From: Candidatus Obscuribacterales bacterium
Lineage (GTDB): Bacteria; Cyanobacteriota; Vampirovibrionia; Obscuribacterales; Obscuribacteraceae
Assembly: GCA_019745415.1 (NCBI GenBank)
Contig: JAIETF010000106.1
Coordinates: 1-37,252, forward strand
Length of the DNA: 37,252 nucleotides
Direction: 5' to 3'
Both the position numbers and the translations under genes were made by a program. Below are positions 15,024 to 24,146 of this stretch, one piece after another; positions within the stretch are counted from its first letter, which is position 1; each line of letters starts with the position of its first letter. Below the pieces are notes generated by a model. The model was not told where the DNA came from. It ran no database searches and worked only from the letters and a program-made list of their open reading frames with translations.

Positions 15024-17585
15024 TCAAATTACCACGTTGACAAGCTTATCTGGCACAACAATTACCTTTTTGACCGCCTGACCAGAAATTTTGCTCTTAA
15101 TCTTGTCATCTTCGAGAGCTAAACTTTCGGCGACCGAACGGTCAATTCCGCGACTGGCAGCCACTTTAGAGACAATTTTCCCATTTACTTGTAAGACCAG
15201 TTCCAGTTCATTATCGACGGTCAAAGCCTGATCATAGACAGGCCACTTGTTGAGGTGAATCGAGTCTTTATCAGACGCGTTATCAGGCGAGCTGGCAGGC
15301 AGACCAAGACGGTGATATAGCTCTTCGGTTATGTGTGGTGCCATCGGCGCCAAAAGAAGTAACAGATTGTAGGCGGCGAAACTGAGCACCGCAGACTTCT
15401 GCGAAAGCTTTTCCGGCTCCCGCTCCAACTCCGCCACATATTTATAGAGACCATTGACCAACTCCATGCAACGGGCTATGGCCGTGTTGAAAACATAGCG
15501 TTCTTGGCTGAGGTCGTTGGATACAGCCTTGATTGTTTTGTGAACCAAGCGCAAAAGCTGCTGCTCGGCCGGCGCCAGCTGTTCAATATCAAGAGAAGCA
15601 CGGCAAAGCGAAGCATCAATAACCCCTTTCTCTTTGAGGTCGGTGAGTAAGCGCCAAATCCTAGTCAAGAATCGGTGCTGCCCGACCGCACCGTCTTCCG
15701 ACCACTCCAGCTCTTGTTCGGGCGGAGCGGCAAAGAGAGTAAATAGGCGAGCGGCGTCAGCTCCATATCGTTTGAAGAAATCGAGGGTGCCGACCACATT
15801 GCCTCGAGACTTACTCATTTTTTCTATGCGCCCTGAAATTGGCGAGTACATAGTGACCATGCCCTGCGAAAGCAGATTAGTGAAAGGCTCCACACATTTA
15901 ACCAAGCCCATATCTTTTAGAGCGCGGGTAAAGAAACGAGAATAAAGCAGGTGCAAGATGGCGTGCTCAACGCCGCCGACATACTGGTCGACCGGCATCC
16001 AATAATCAACCCGAGCCTTACTGAAAGCTTCCTCATGGTTGGTGGCATCGGCATAACGCAGGAAATACCAAGACGAATCAATAAAGGTATCCATGGTGTC
16101 GGTCTCTCTGCGGGCATCGCCACCGCAAGATGGACACTTCACATTGAGCCATTCAGGCATGCGACCCAAAGGCGAACCGCCTTCTCCGGTAAACTCGACA
16201 CCTTCCACAGGCAATATCACCGGCAGTGTCGACTCTTCTACAGGCTTTATACCGCAAGAGGCGCAGTGCACAAGGGGAATCGGACAGCCCCAATAGCGCT
16301 GACGGCTTATAAGCCAGTCGCGCAGACGGAACTGCACTCGCTTTTTACCAGCTTGATTCTCTTCCGCCCAGGCTGTAATTGCCTCTTTTGCTTTGCTATT
16401 TTCCAGCCCCGAGAACTTACCGGAATTAATCAAAAGTCCTTCATCAAGATAAGCTTCAGTCAGGCTGCCACGAGCTTTTCCATCTTGAGCAATCACTTCT
16501 TTGATAGGCAAGTCATAGGCACTGGCAAAAGCAAAATCTCTTTCGTCGTGAGCCGGAACGCCCATGACAGCGCCCGTGCCATAGCTCATCAGCACATAAT
16601 CCGAGACATAAACCGGCACCACATCTCCATTGAATGGGTTAATGACACTGGCGCCCAAAGGAACACCTGTCTTCGACTTTTCGGTGGTCATGCGGTCGAG
16701 CTCGGTTTTACGCTTGCTTTCTTCCACATATTTTTGCACAGCCTGGCGACATTCATCGGCTACCAGCTCTTGCACGAGCGGATTCTCTGGAGCAAGAACC
16801 AAATAGCTTACACCAAATACGGTATCAGGGCGAGTGGTGAAAACCTTGATCTGAACATTGGGCTTGCTTTCCACTGTAAAATGCAACTCTGCCCCGGTCG
16901 ACTTGCCGATCCAGTTTTGCTGCATGACTCTGACCCGCTCGGGCCATCCCTTGAGAGTATCAAGATCAGCAAGCAATTCTTCGGCATAATGAGTAATCTT
17001 GAGGAACCACTGGCTCATCATTTTCTGTTCGACCGGAGTCTCGGGATGGCGCCAGCAAGCGCCGTTTTCCACCTGCTCATTGGCTAGTACCGTGTGACAC
17101 TCCGGGCACCAATTCACCGGTGCCTCTTTTCTTACGGCTAACCCTTTCTCATAGAACTTGAGAAATAGCCATTGGGTCCAGCGGTAATAGTCGCTGTCGC
17201 ATGTGGTCACTTCTCTCTGCCAGTCATAGCTTGTGCCGAGCTTTTTGAGCTGCTCGTCGCGCATGAAGCGAATATTTTCCTTGGTCCATTTTTCAGGATG
17301 CAACTTTCTTTTGATAGCGGCGTTCTCTGCCGGCAAACCGAAAGCGTCCCAGCCCATGGGATTGAGTACGTTGTAGCCGAGCATGCGTCTATGGCGGCTA
17401 ATCACGTCTGAAATTGTATAAACCCTCATATGACCCATATGAAGGTCGCCGGAGGGATAGGGGAACATAACCAGGGAGTAAAATTTGGGCTTCTTGTCGT
17501 CGTCTATAGCTTTGTAGATGCCAAGCCCGTCCCAATACTCCTGCCATTTCTCATCGAATTCTTTAGGACTGTACTGGCTTTCCAT
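15024..17585 (-). CDS. leuS: Leucyl-tRNA synthetase, 853 aa
   Basis: Class I synthetase that charges tRNA-Leu. The HIGH signature is HMGH at 49-52 (in FPYPSGDLHMGH) and KMSKS is at 589-593. The CP1 editing domain is present, with FTTRPDTVFG and GVPAHDERDFAFA, and WCPECHTVLANEQV marks the zinc-binding region. The C-terminus has the family anticodon-binding and VNGKIVSK segments. Length is normal. The ATG at 17585 has AGAGGT about 7 bases upstream; a GTG sits one codon earlier. It heads a co-directional run reaching larB. Confidence 0.97.
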   Translation of the reverse strand: MESQYSPKEFDEKWQEYWDGLGIYKAIDDDKKPKFYSLVMFPYPSGDLHMGHMRVYTISDVISRHRRMLGYNVLNPMGWDAFGLPAENAAIKRKLHPEKWTKENIRFMRDEQLKKLGTSYDWQREVTTCDSDYYRWTQWLFLKFYEKGLAVRKEAPVNWCPECHTVLANEQVENGACWRHPETPVEQKMMSQWFLKITHYAEELLADLDTLKGWPERVRVMQQNWIGKSTGAELHFTVESKPNVQIKVFTTRPDTVFGVSYLVLAPENPLVQELVADECRQAVQKYVEESKRKTELDRMTTEKSKTGVPLGASVINPFNGDVVPVYVSDYVLMSYGTGAVMGVPAHDERDFAFASAYDLPIKEVIAQDGKARGSLTEAYLDEGLLINSGKFSGLENSKAKEAITAWAEENQAGKKRVQFRLRDWLISRQRYWGCPIPLVHCASCGIKPVEESTLPVILPVEGVEFTGEGGSPLGRMPEWLNVKCPSCGGDARRETDTMDTFIDSSWYFLRYADATNHEEAFSKARVDYWMPVDQYVGGVEHAILHLLYSRFFTRALKDMGLVKCVEPFTNLLSQGMVTMYSPISGRIEKMSKSRGNVVGTLDFFKRYGADAARLFTLFAAPPEQELEWSEDGAVGQHRFLTRIWRLLTDLKEKGVIDASLCRASLDIEQLAPAEQQLLRLVHKTIKAVSNDLSQERYVFNTAIARCMELVNGLYKYVAELEREPEKLSQKSAVLSFAAYNLLLLLAPMAPHITEELYHRLGLPASSPDNASDKDSIHLNKWPVYDQALTVDNELELVLQVNGKIVSKVAASRGIDRSVAESLALEDDKIKSKISGQAVKKVIVVPDKLVNVVI

Positions 17586-17699
17586 CACTGCGACCTCTTT
17601 TTTTAACCTCTGCGATTTCCGTGAAAACGCGTCAGGCGATTTTACTTGGATCTTCTTAAAATGTCACAGCGACGCAAGGGTTAAGCCCGTCGTGTTAAT

Positions 17700-17840
17700 A
17701 TGCAAAATCCTCAACAAAATCCTCAAATAGGTAAGCGGGTTGTACCGACCAATCAATCCTTACCCGCGCCTCAGCCGCGTAACATTAATTTAGAAATGCA
17801 TGCAAGGAAAACCAGCCATGGAAGTGAAAGAAGTCGATAA
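17700..17840 (+). CDS. Possible 46-aa leader ORF overlapping the tyrS start
   Basis: A short frame starts at an ATG at 17700 and reads MQNPQQNPQIGKRVVPTNQS and on, Pro/Gln-rich and then basic, stopping at 17840. It overlaps the first codons of tyrS in another frame. No SD is evident, and no homologue comes to mind. It could be a leader peptide whose translation influences tyrS, or chance. Just upstream, CGACG and CGTCG could pair around a short loop (near 17671-17693). Confidence 0.2.
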   Translation: MQNPQQNPQIGKRVVPTNQSLPAPQPRNINLEMHARKTSHGSERSR

Positions 17841-19068
17841 AAACATCGAAATTCCCGAAGAAGTAATGGCTGAAGCCGTCGAGCTTTGCCGGGGAGCTGA
17901 AGTTCTGCCCGATGGAGCCAAGGGCTTGGCCCGCAAAATCATGCAAGCCAAGCAAGCCGGTCGCCCCCTTGTGGCCAAGCTTGGCGTCGACCCCACTTCC
18001 ACAGATCTTCATCTCGGTCATGCCGTAGTTTTTCGCAAGCTCCGACGTTTTCAAGATTTCGGTCACCAAGTGATCTTGATAATCGGTGGTTTCACTGCCC
18101 AGATAGGCGATCCCACCGGTCGCAATGCCACCCGCCCGCCCCTGGACGAAAAGCAAGTGCAAGCCAATGCCCAGACCTATCTCAATCAGATGGGTCTGAT
18201 TCTCGACCTGAACAAAACCAAGGTGGTCAACAACAACGACTGGCTGGCACCTCTCACCATGAAAGAAGTCATCAAGCTGGCCGCTTCAGTGACAGCCAAC
18301 CAGCTTTTGGCGAAGGAAGCTTTTGGCGAAAGACTCGACAAACAGCAGCCGGTCGCCTTCCACGAGCTTTTCTATCCTCTTTTGCAAGCCTACGATTCAG
18401 TGGCCATACAAGCCGACATAGAGCTGGGGGGCACCGACCAACGCTTCAATATCTTGCAAGGGCGCGAACTTCAGCCTAAATATGGACAAGAACCGCAAAT
18501 GGCGATGCTTCTGCCCTTGTTGGAAGGCACCGACGGGGTCAAGAAAATGTCCAAAAGCTACAACAATTATGTTGGGCTCAAAGAAGATCCACAAGAGATG
18601 TTCGGCAAATGCATGCGCATCCCCGACGAGTTAATTCTGAAATATTTCGAGCTGACCACCACCCTTGCTGGTCACGAAGTAGACAAAATCGAGGCCGAAC
18701 ACTTGAAAGAGGGCGGTAATCCTAAAGACGCCAAACTAAAGCTGGCTAAGCAAGTGGTTTTGCAATACCACGGTGCCGAGGCCGCTGAACAAGCATTAAA
18801 AGAATGGCAGCAAGTGCACTCCCAGGGACAATTGCCAGATGAAATGCCAGTCTTCAAGATTGAAGAAGAGCAAGCCCTGTTTAGAGTTCTCGCCCTAGCC
18901 GGTCTGGTTTCATCGAACGCCGAAGGAAAGCGGTTGATTCAAGAAGGCGGCGTCAAACTAAACGGTGAAACAGTGAAAGATCCCAATCTTGTTGTTTCTT
19001 TGCAAGGCGCTGATACATCTGTAGTGCAAGTGGGCAGACGTAAATTTGTCAAAGTCGTTGCCCAATGA
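17818..19068 (+). CDS. tyrS: Tyrosyl-tRNA synthetase, 416 aa
   Basis: Class I synthetase charging tRNA-Tyr. The HIGH-like motif HLGH is at 65-68 (in GVDPTSTDLHLGHAV), QADIELGGTDQRFN forms the tyrosine-binding region, and KMSKS is at 243-247. The C-terminal ~65 residues (LVSSNAEGKRLIQEGGVKLN) are an S4 RNA-binding domain. This is the longer TyrRS subtype with the KMSKS form. The ATG at 17818 has AAGGA nine bases upstream; an in-frame ATG at 17800 would add six residues. The small gene at 19078 begins ten bases after the stop. Confidence 0.95.
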   Translation: MEVKEVDKNIEIPEEVMAEAVELCRGAEVLPDGAKGLARKIMQAKQAGRPLVAKLGVDPTSTDLHLGHAVVFRKLRRFQDFGHQVILIIGGFTAQIGDPTGRNATRPPLDEKQVQANAQTYLNQMGLILDLNKTKVVNNNDWLAPLTMKEVIKLAASVTANQLLAKEAFGERLDKQQPVAFHELFYPLLQAYDSVAIQADIELGGTDQRFNILQGRELQPKYGQEPQMAMLLPLLEGTDGVKKMSKSYNNYVGLKEDPQEMFGKCMRIPDELILKYFELTTTLAGHEVDKIEAEHLKEGGNPKDAKLKLAKQVVLQYHGAEAAEQALKEWQQVHSQGQLPDEMPVFKIEEEQALFRVLALAGLVSSNAEGKRLIQEGGVKLNGETVKDPNLVVSLQGADTSVVQVGRRKFVKVVAQ

Positions 19069-19077
19069 GGTGTATTC

Positions 19078-19401
19078 ATGACTGATGAAATGAGTCAAGA
19101 CAAACAAGACGGTTCGACAAACGATTCTAATTTGAAGGGCAAGCCGAACGAAACTAGACCCAAAGACATAGCCAAAGATAAGAACAAGAACCGTTACAAC
19201 GGCGGTATCACCCAAGAACTGAAAGCAATAAAGTTCGACCCTGATGCTTCGCAAGAGAAGAAGGCTCTGGTCGAGCAGATAGAGATAATGCGCGCCCAGT
19301 CGAAAGCAATAGGCAGTGACACCTCCGTCATCGACGAATTTGCCAAGGAAGAACTTTTCGATTCGACAAAAAAAGTCGAAGATGATAAAAAAAATTCGTG
19401 A
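19078..19401 (+). CDS. Small highly charged hypothetical protein, 107 aa
   Basis: No family recognised. The protein is hydrophilic, rich in Lys, Asp, Glu and Asn, with no cysteines, no signal peptide and no hydrophobic helix. The first 50 residues look disordered; the rest (SQEKKALVEQIEIMRAQSKA) could form an amphipathic or coiled helix. A GAGGTG site overlapping the end of tyrS lies about six bases before the ATG, so translation is probably coupled to tyrS. The next gene starts inside its 3' end. Role unknown. Confidence 0.65.
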   Translation: MTDEMSQDKQDGSTNDSNLKGKPNETRPKDIAKDKNKNRYNGGITQELKAIKFDPDASQEKKALVEQIEIMRAQSKAIGSDTSVIDEFAKEELFDSTKKVEDDKKNS

Positions 19402-19852
19402 CCAAATAGCTAAATCCCTCTATTCTTTAGATACTATGTTGATCCGTCGGCTGCTATTAGTATTTTTTACTTTCATTACCCTCTACGCCCAGGGCTATTC
19501 CCTAGTGAGCGGCATAGAGCTCGCCTCCAGTGCAGCAGAAGCTCTCAAGTCGATGCAAATGCAAGAGAAAGTTTCAGGAAAGCTTGAAGATATCTCCGAC
19601 ACGGATCCGGAAGACATAGTCACCCTGGACCCCTTCTTGCCCAGTCAGTGCTCCTTCAATTCAATTGCTGAGAGCTTGGGCAAACTCATTTCAGTAGTCT
19701 CATTTCTTTCCTTGCTCTTCACTCTCAGTCTCAGCCTTGCCACCCTCATGGGGCAGAGCTTAAAAAGCAAGTTCGGCGCAGCCAACCTCACCACCCTCAG
19801 CCCTCCGGGCAACTTACCCACCTGGCTTAGACTTAGACACCTGCTCAACTAA
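19382..19852 (+). CDS. Small two-helix membrane protein, 156 aa
   Basis: No family recognised. After a basic start (MIKKIRDQ), a membrane helix spans roughly RRLLLVFFTFITLYAQGYSL, a polar loop follows, and a second helix is LISVVSFLSLLFTLSLSLAT. The loop is acidic (SDTDPEDIVTLDPF) and probably faces the periplasm. The frame stays open back to a GTG at 19316, but the protein-like part begins at the ATG at 19382. That start overlaps the previous gene by 20 bases and has no convincing SD, so it is uncertain; an ATG at 19436 is the alternative. The CzcA-type gene begins 71 bases downstream. Confidence 0.55.
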   Translation: MIKKIRDQIAKSLYSLDTMLIRRLLLVFFTFITLYAQGYSLVSGIELASSAAEALKSMQMQEKVSGKLEDISDTDPEDIVTLDPFLPSQCSFNSIAESLGKLISVVSFLSLLFTLSLSLATLMGQSLKSKFGAANLTTLSPPGNLPTWLRLRHLLN

Positions 19853-19923
19853 GAATTCTGCAAACAGCGGATTACCCAATGCTCAAACAATTGAGCTGAT
19901 ATCAGAGCAGGCAGAACCAACTA

Positions 19924-22900
19924 ATGATAGAAAAACTGATCAACTTTGCCCTTAGGCAAAGGTTGCTGACCGCTACGGCAGCCGTGGCGCTTTGCGCCAT
20001 GGGCGTCTTTTCAATGCTGACCATATCGGTAGATTCTTTTCCCGATGTAAGCAATGTGCAGGTGCAAATAATCACCGAACCAGAAAGTATGGCCACTGAA
20101 GAAGTAGAGACTCTGATTACTTATCCTATTGAAACTGCTTTAAACGGATTGCCAAAAATTCAGAAGATTCGTTCGCTTTCAGCTTTCGGTCTTTCTGTGG
20201 TGACTGCCATTTTCGAAGAAGATACCGATGTCTACTTTGCCCGCAATCTGGTGCAGCAAAGGCTGCTGCAAACTCGTTCCAGCTTGCCTGTAGACTGCCC
20301 TACTCCGGTGCTTGGCCCGGTCATCTCAAGCTTTAGCCAGGTTTATATGTACTATCTGCAAAGCAAACAATATGACGACACCGAACTGAGAACCTTGCAA
20401 GACTGGGAAATATCAAGACGTTTGCGCTCGGTACCGGGCGTAGCCGGTGTGGCTACCTATGGCGGCTTCGTCAAGCAATATCAGGTCTTAGTCAATCCTT
20501 ACGATCTGCGCTCCTACAATCTGCATATAAACGACGTGGTCAAAGCTCTAGCCGAGAACAACAGTAATGCCGGCGGCAACTTTATCGAAGAAGCCGGAGA
20601 GGAAGTCGTGATTAGAGGCATAGGCAGAGTCAAAAGCGTACATGACATCGGCAACATAGTTCTGAAAACGGTCAACGGCACTCCGGTCAAGATAAGCCAA
20701 ATCGGCGATGTCGAAGTGGGAAAAGCCTTCCGAAGAGGCTCGTCGTCTTTTGATGGTAAAGGCGAAGTGGTAACCGGCATAGTCTTAACCCGCAAGGGAG
20801 CCAACACCAAAACCACGGTGGAGCATGTCAAAGAAACAATCAAAGAAATCGAGAGAGACCTTCCCGGCGATGTGAAAATTGTGCCCTACTATGACCAGAC
20901 CGAACTAGTCGACAAAACCATTGAAACAGTTAAGGAGATCTTGCTTTTCAGCGGCGGGCTGGTGATAGTGATACTGACCGCGGTACTTTTGCACATCCCT
21001 TCCGCCCTGATTGTGGCAGTGATAATCCCTCTATCACTGCTCTTTAGCTTCATCATGATGAAATACAGCGGTCTTTCCGCCAACCTTATGACTTTAGGCG
21101 CAGTCGACTTCGGCATCGTCGTAGATGCAGGTGTGGTCATGGTTGAGAACATCTTCAGGCATCTAGCGGAAGAGAAACCGAAAAATGCCAAAGAGACTCT
21201 AGAGATAGTGCGCAGAGGGGCGCAAGAGGTGGGCAAGCCTATAGTTTTTGCCATCGCCATCATCATCTCAGTCTACATACCGCTTTTCACCCTGGAAGGG
21301 GTTGAAGGCAAGATGTTCCATCCCCTTGCCCTCACCTTTGTTTACGCTCTACTGGGCTCGCTTCTGGTCTCCTTGACCGTCATACCGCTATTTTGCTATT
21401 GGTTCATGAAAGGCAAGGTGGAAGAGAAAGAAAATCCAGTGCTGAAAAAAATCACCGAGCTATATAGCCCAACCCTGCGTTTTGCTATGGAGAACCCAGT
21501 CAAGACAATAGTGATAGCTGTTGCCACTCTATGCATTTCGCTTCTTATCGTGCCTTTCCTTGGCTCCGAATTCATTCCCAGTCTTGACGAAGGTCCAATA
21601 CTTTTGCGCACAAAAATGCCTGCCAGTATTGCCCACAGCGAGTCTGAGAAAATGGCGGTCACTCTAGAAAAACTGATCATGGAATTCGCTGAGGTGGAAA
21701 CAGTAGTGGCTAGAACCGGTCGCTCCAATACCGGCCCAGCCCTTGACGGCGTCGAGTCTACCGACTTTTATATAGGTCTCAAGCCTCGAAATGAATGGAA
21801 ACACAAAAGCAAAGAAGACCTGATCAATGCCATCGCCGCCAAAGTCAAATCGATGCCGGGACTGATGTACTCATTTTCACAGCCCATTGCCGACATGATT
21901 GACGACTTGATTGCCGGTATCAGAGCCGACTTAGGCATCAAGATCTACGGCGATGATTTGAACACTCTGGCCAGTCTGGCTGAAAAGATACAAAACGAAG
22001 TTTCGGCAGTACCAGGTGCGGCCGATATGCAGAGAGAGCAGATGCTGGGGCTGCCTCAGTTCAATATCAATATCAAAAGAGATGTTATCGCTCGCTATGG
22101 TCTAAACGTTGAAGATGTGCAAGATATCATCACTACTGCCCTAGCCGGCAAGACAGCCTCTGAAGTAATCGAAGGAGCGAAACGCTTTGGTCTCTTGGTG
22201 AGGTTCCATAAAGACTATCGCGACACACCTCAACAAATCGAATCGATTCTAGTAGACGCTCCCACCGGCGCCGCCATTCCCATGCGGCAATTGGCAGAGC
22301 TAGAGAGCACTCGAGGCTTTGTCTGCGTAATGAGAGAGGACGGCAGAAGGCGCACCGCTGTTCTAGCTAATGTGAGGGGGCGAGATCTCGGTTCCTTTGT
22401 AGCGGAAGCCCAAGCGAGAGTGGAAAAGAATGTCTCAATTCCCAAAGGCTATAAAGTGGTATGGGCAGGACAGTTTGAAAATCAACAAAGAGCCATGGCG
22501 CGACTGGCCATAGTAGTACCGGTAGTGCTGGTCCTGATTTTCATTCTGCTTTTCGGTTCTTTCAATTCGGTTAGAAACGCCGGACTAATCATGCTCAATG
22601 TACCTTTTGCCATGATCGGAGGCATACTGGCCTTGTTCTTGAGCCATCAAACTCTTTCAGTACCGGCTATCATTGGCTTCATTGCCTTATTTGGTGTAGC
22701 CGTGCAGAACGGGGTGATCATGGTCAGCTATATAATGCAGATGCAAGAGAAAGGGCTCTCAGCTAAAGAAGCAGCCTGGCACGGCGCCCATGTCAGACTG
22801 AGACCGGTATTGATGACGGCACTGGTGGCGGTAGTGGCGCTCATCCCCAAAATTGCCTCGAGCGGCACCGGCGCCGAAGTACAAAGACCGCTGGCCACGG

Positions 22901-23019
22901 TCGTCTTAGGCGGCCTCATTTCGGCGACACTGCTCACCCTCATTCTCTTGCCGACTATTTATGCCATGCTCAATAAAGGCAGCAAAAACGGACATCAATC
23001 GGCATCATCATCAATTTGA
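19924..23019 (+). CDS. CzcA/CusA-type heavy-metal efflux RND transporter, 1031 aa
   Basis: An inner-membrane proton-driven pump of the heavy-metal RND class, with the usual layout of one helix, a large periplasmic domain, six helices, then the same again, at normal length. The proton-relay region GAVDFGIVVDAGVVMVENI has Asp395, Asp401 and Glu408 with the 6 and 7 residue spacing of CzcA Asp402/Asp408/Glu415, pointing to divalent cations such as Zn, Co, Ni or Cd. SFPDVSNVQVQIITEPESM and YPIETALNGLP are family features. No periplasmic adaptor or outer-membrane factor gene lies beside it, so partners must be encoded elsewhere. The ATG at 19924 has only a weak SD. Its 3' end overlaps the convergent gene by 25 bases. 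Confidence 0.92.
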   Translation: MIEKLINFALRQRLLTATAAVALCAMGVFSMLTISVDSFPDVSNVQVQIITEPESMATEEVETLITYPIETALNGLPKIQKIRSLSAFGLSVVTAIFEEDTDVYFARNLVQQRLLQTRSSLPVDCPTPVLGPVISSFSQVYMYYLQSKQYDDTELRTLQDWEISRRLRSVPGVAGVATYGGFVKQYQVLVNPYDLRSYNLHINDVVKALAENNSNAGGNFIEEAGEEVVIRGIGRVKSVHDIGNIVLKTVNGTPVKISQIGDVEVGKAFRRGSSSFDGKGEVVTGIVLTRKGANTKTTVEHVKETIKEIERDLPGDVKIVPYYDQTELVDKTIETVKEILLFSGGLVIVILTAVLLHIPSALIVAVIIPLSLLFSFIMMKYSGLSANLMTLGAVDFGIVVDAGVVMVENIFRHLAEEKPKNAKETLEIVRRGAQEVGKPIVFAIAIIISVYIPLFTLEGVEGKMFHPLALTFVYALLGSLLVSLTVIPLFCYWFMKGKVEEKENPVLKKITELYSPTLRFAMENPVKTIVIAVATLCISLLIVPFLGSEFIPSLDEGPILLRTKMPASIAHSESEKMAVTLEKLIMEFAEVETVVARTGRSNTGPALDGVESTDFYIGLKPRNEWKHKSKEDLINAIAAKVKSMPGLMYSFSQPIADMIDDLIAGIRADLGIKIYGDDLNTLASLAEKIQNEVSAVPGAADMQREQMLGLPQFNINIKRDVIARYGLNVEDVQDIITTALAGKTASEVIEGAKRFGLLVRFHKDYRDTPQQIESILVDAPTGAAIPMRQLAELESTRGFVCVMREDGRRRTAVLANVRGRDLGSFVAEAQARVEKNVSIPKGYKVVWAGQFENQQRAMARLAIVVPVVLVLIFILLFGSFNSVRNAGLIMLNVPFAMIGGILALFLSHQTLSVPAIIGFIALFGVAVQNGVIMVSYIMQMQEKGLSAKEAAWHGAHVRLRPVLMTALVAVVALIPKIASSGTGAEVQRPLATVVLGGLISATLLTLILLPTIYAMLNKGSKNGHQSASSSI

Positions 23020-24146
23020 GCAGTCTTTCTTAGTCTATGAAAACCAATCAAGACCAAGCCATCGGCATCGGTTCGGCGGGCCATGACAAAATAGAAAGAC
23101 AGCGGTCTAATGCGAGTGCTGCCCGTTACCGTAGAACGCACGATGGCAACTGCCAGGTCTGGCTGTTCCTGGTCACCGGGCAAAATTGATATATGCATTT
23201 CACTGATGTCTTTCTCCGTGCACGCGGCAAAATCTCCGCTCAAGTCACGGGCCCGATTGCGACCAAAGCGAAAGGAAGTAAAGACCTCATAAAGACTCGG
23301 AGAGAGACTGTTCTTAAGCTTCTCCAGCCTGGCAAAGCCGAGACCGCGATTGGCTGAGAGAGCCAGCGCCAAAGCTGCTTCCTTTGCAAGAATATAAGCT
23401 CTCTTGCTATCTTCCGGTGACAACTCTTTGATTCCGCTTTTCTCGGTCTTATCTCTAAGTTGAACAGCCCTCAACAAATCAGGATTCCTCTTGAGCAGCA
23501 GATGGATGTTATCAGAACAACGCATATCAATAATGATCGGCTTGTCTTCAAAACTATCGGCAAGCAGATAGACAATGCGAAAGGGTTCTGGAGACAATCC
23601 TCGCAAGCGAACTATGCGACCGCTGACAGCCGAAGCAACAAGACCAGAATCAAGGCGTTCGGTCTTGATTGACTCGACATAACAGCGAAAAGCCTTCGCC
23701 GAGGAATACTGCAGAGCATCGCCAGAAGAGTTCCGACCTCTGCCCAGCTCTTTCAAAAGACCATAAGAAATAGCCCGCTTAATAACCAGAGCATTATTGT
23801 CAGGTAGATCCACACCCGAAATAGGCTCGGCTAAAAGGGCTTCTGTAACGAGGCGACACTGCTCACGATAGATCACATTCTCGGTGGAATCTATAGTGGG
23901 TCGAATAGGCAGCATCACCGTCAATTCATGATTGAGCTTGTCCGACTGAATATTTCGTCTTGAATCATCCTGCCAATCGAATTTCAAATCTTCATTAGCA
24001 TTCTTGCCTGTTCCGGCCAGACCGACTTCGTCGATAAAGTGGAAAGTTCGAGCCAAAACACTAAAGAGGGCAATCAAGCCTGCTGCACAAAGCAAGAAAA
24101 CCAGAACTACGGCAGAAAGATGGAATCTACTATCTCTAAAGATCAT
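22995..24146 (-). CDS. Hypothetical single-pass membrane protein, 383 aa
   Basis: No family recognised. One N-terminal membrane helix (FHLSAVVLVFLLCAAGLIAL) is followed by a mainly soluble, probably periplasmic region of mixed alpha/beta character, with an Ala/Leu-rich helical part (AKEAALALALSANRG). The ATG at 24146 overlaps the end of the YfhO-family gene by 11 bases, so it is likely translated from the same message; a TTG at 24161 is a weaker start. The 3' end overlaps the CzcA-type gene by 25 bases on the other strand. Position suggests a role with the two membrane proteins upstream, but there is no direct clue. Confidence 0.65.
   Translation of the reverse strand: MIFRDSRFHLSAVVLVFLLCAAGLIALFSVLARTFHFIDEVGLAGTGKNANEDLKFDWQDDSRRNIQSDKLNHELTVMLPIRPTIDSTENVIYREQCRLVTEALLAEPISGVDLPDNNALVIKRAISYGLLKELGRGRNSSGDALQYSSAKAFRCYVESIKTERLDSGLVASAVSGRIVRLRGLSPEPFRIVYLLADSFEDKPIIIDMRCSDNIHLLLKRNPDLLRAVQLRDKTEKSGIKELSPEDSKRAYILAKEAALALALSANRGLGFARLEKLKNSLSPSLYEVFTSFRFGRNRARDLSGDFAACTEKDISEMHISILPGDQEQPDLAVAIVRSTVTGSTRIRPLSFYFVMARRTDADGLVLIGFHRLRKTAQIDDDAD

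Noticed and set aside
15951..17087. A 378-codon open frame on the strand opposite leuS
   Set aside because: It lies entirely within the well-supported leuS gene and its translation matches no family; it is a shadow frame.
19316..19381. GTG start for the two-helix membrane protein
   Set aside because: The added residues lie wholly within the previous gene in another frame and look like a shadow; the ATG at 19382 begins protein-like sequence.
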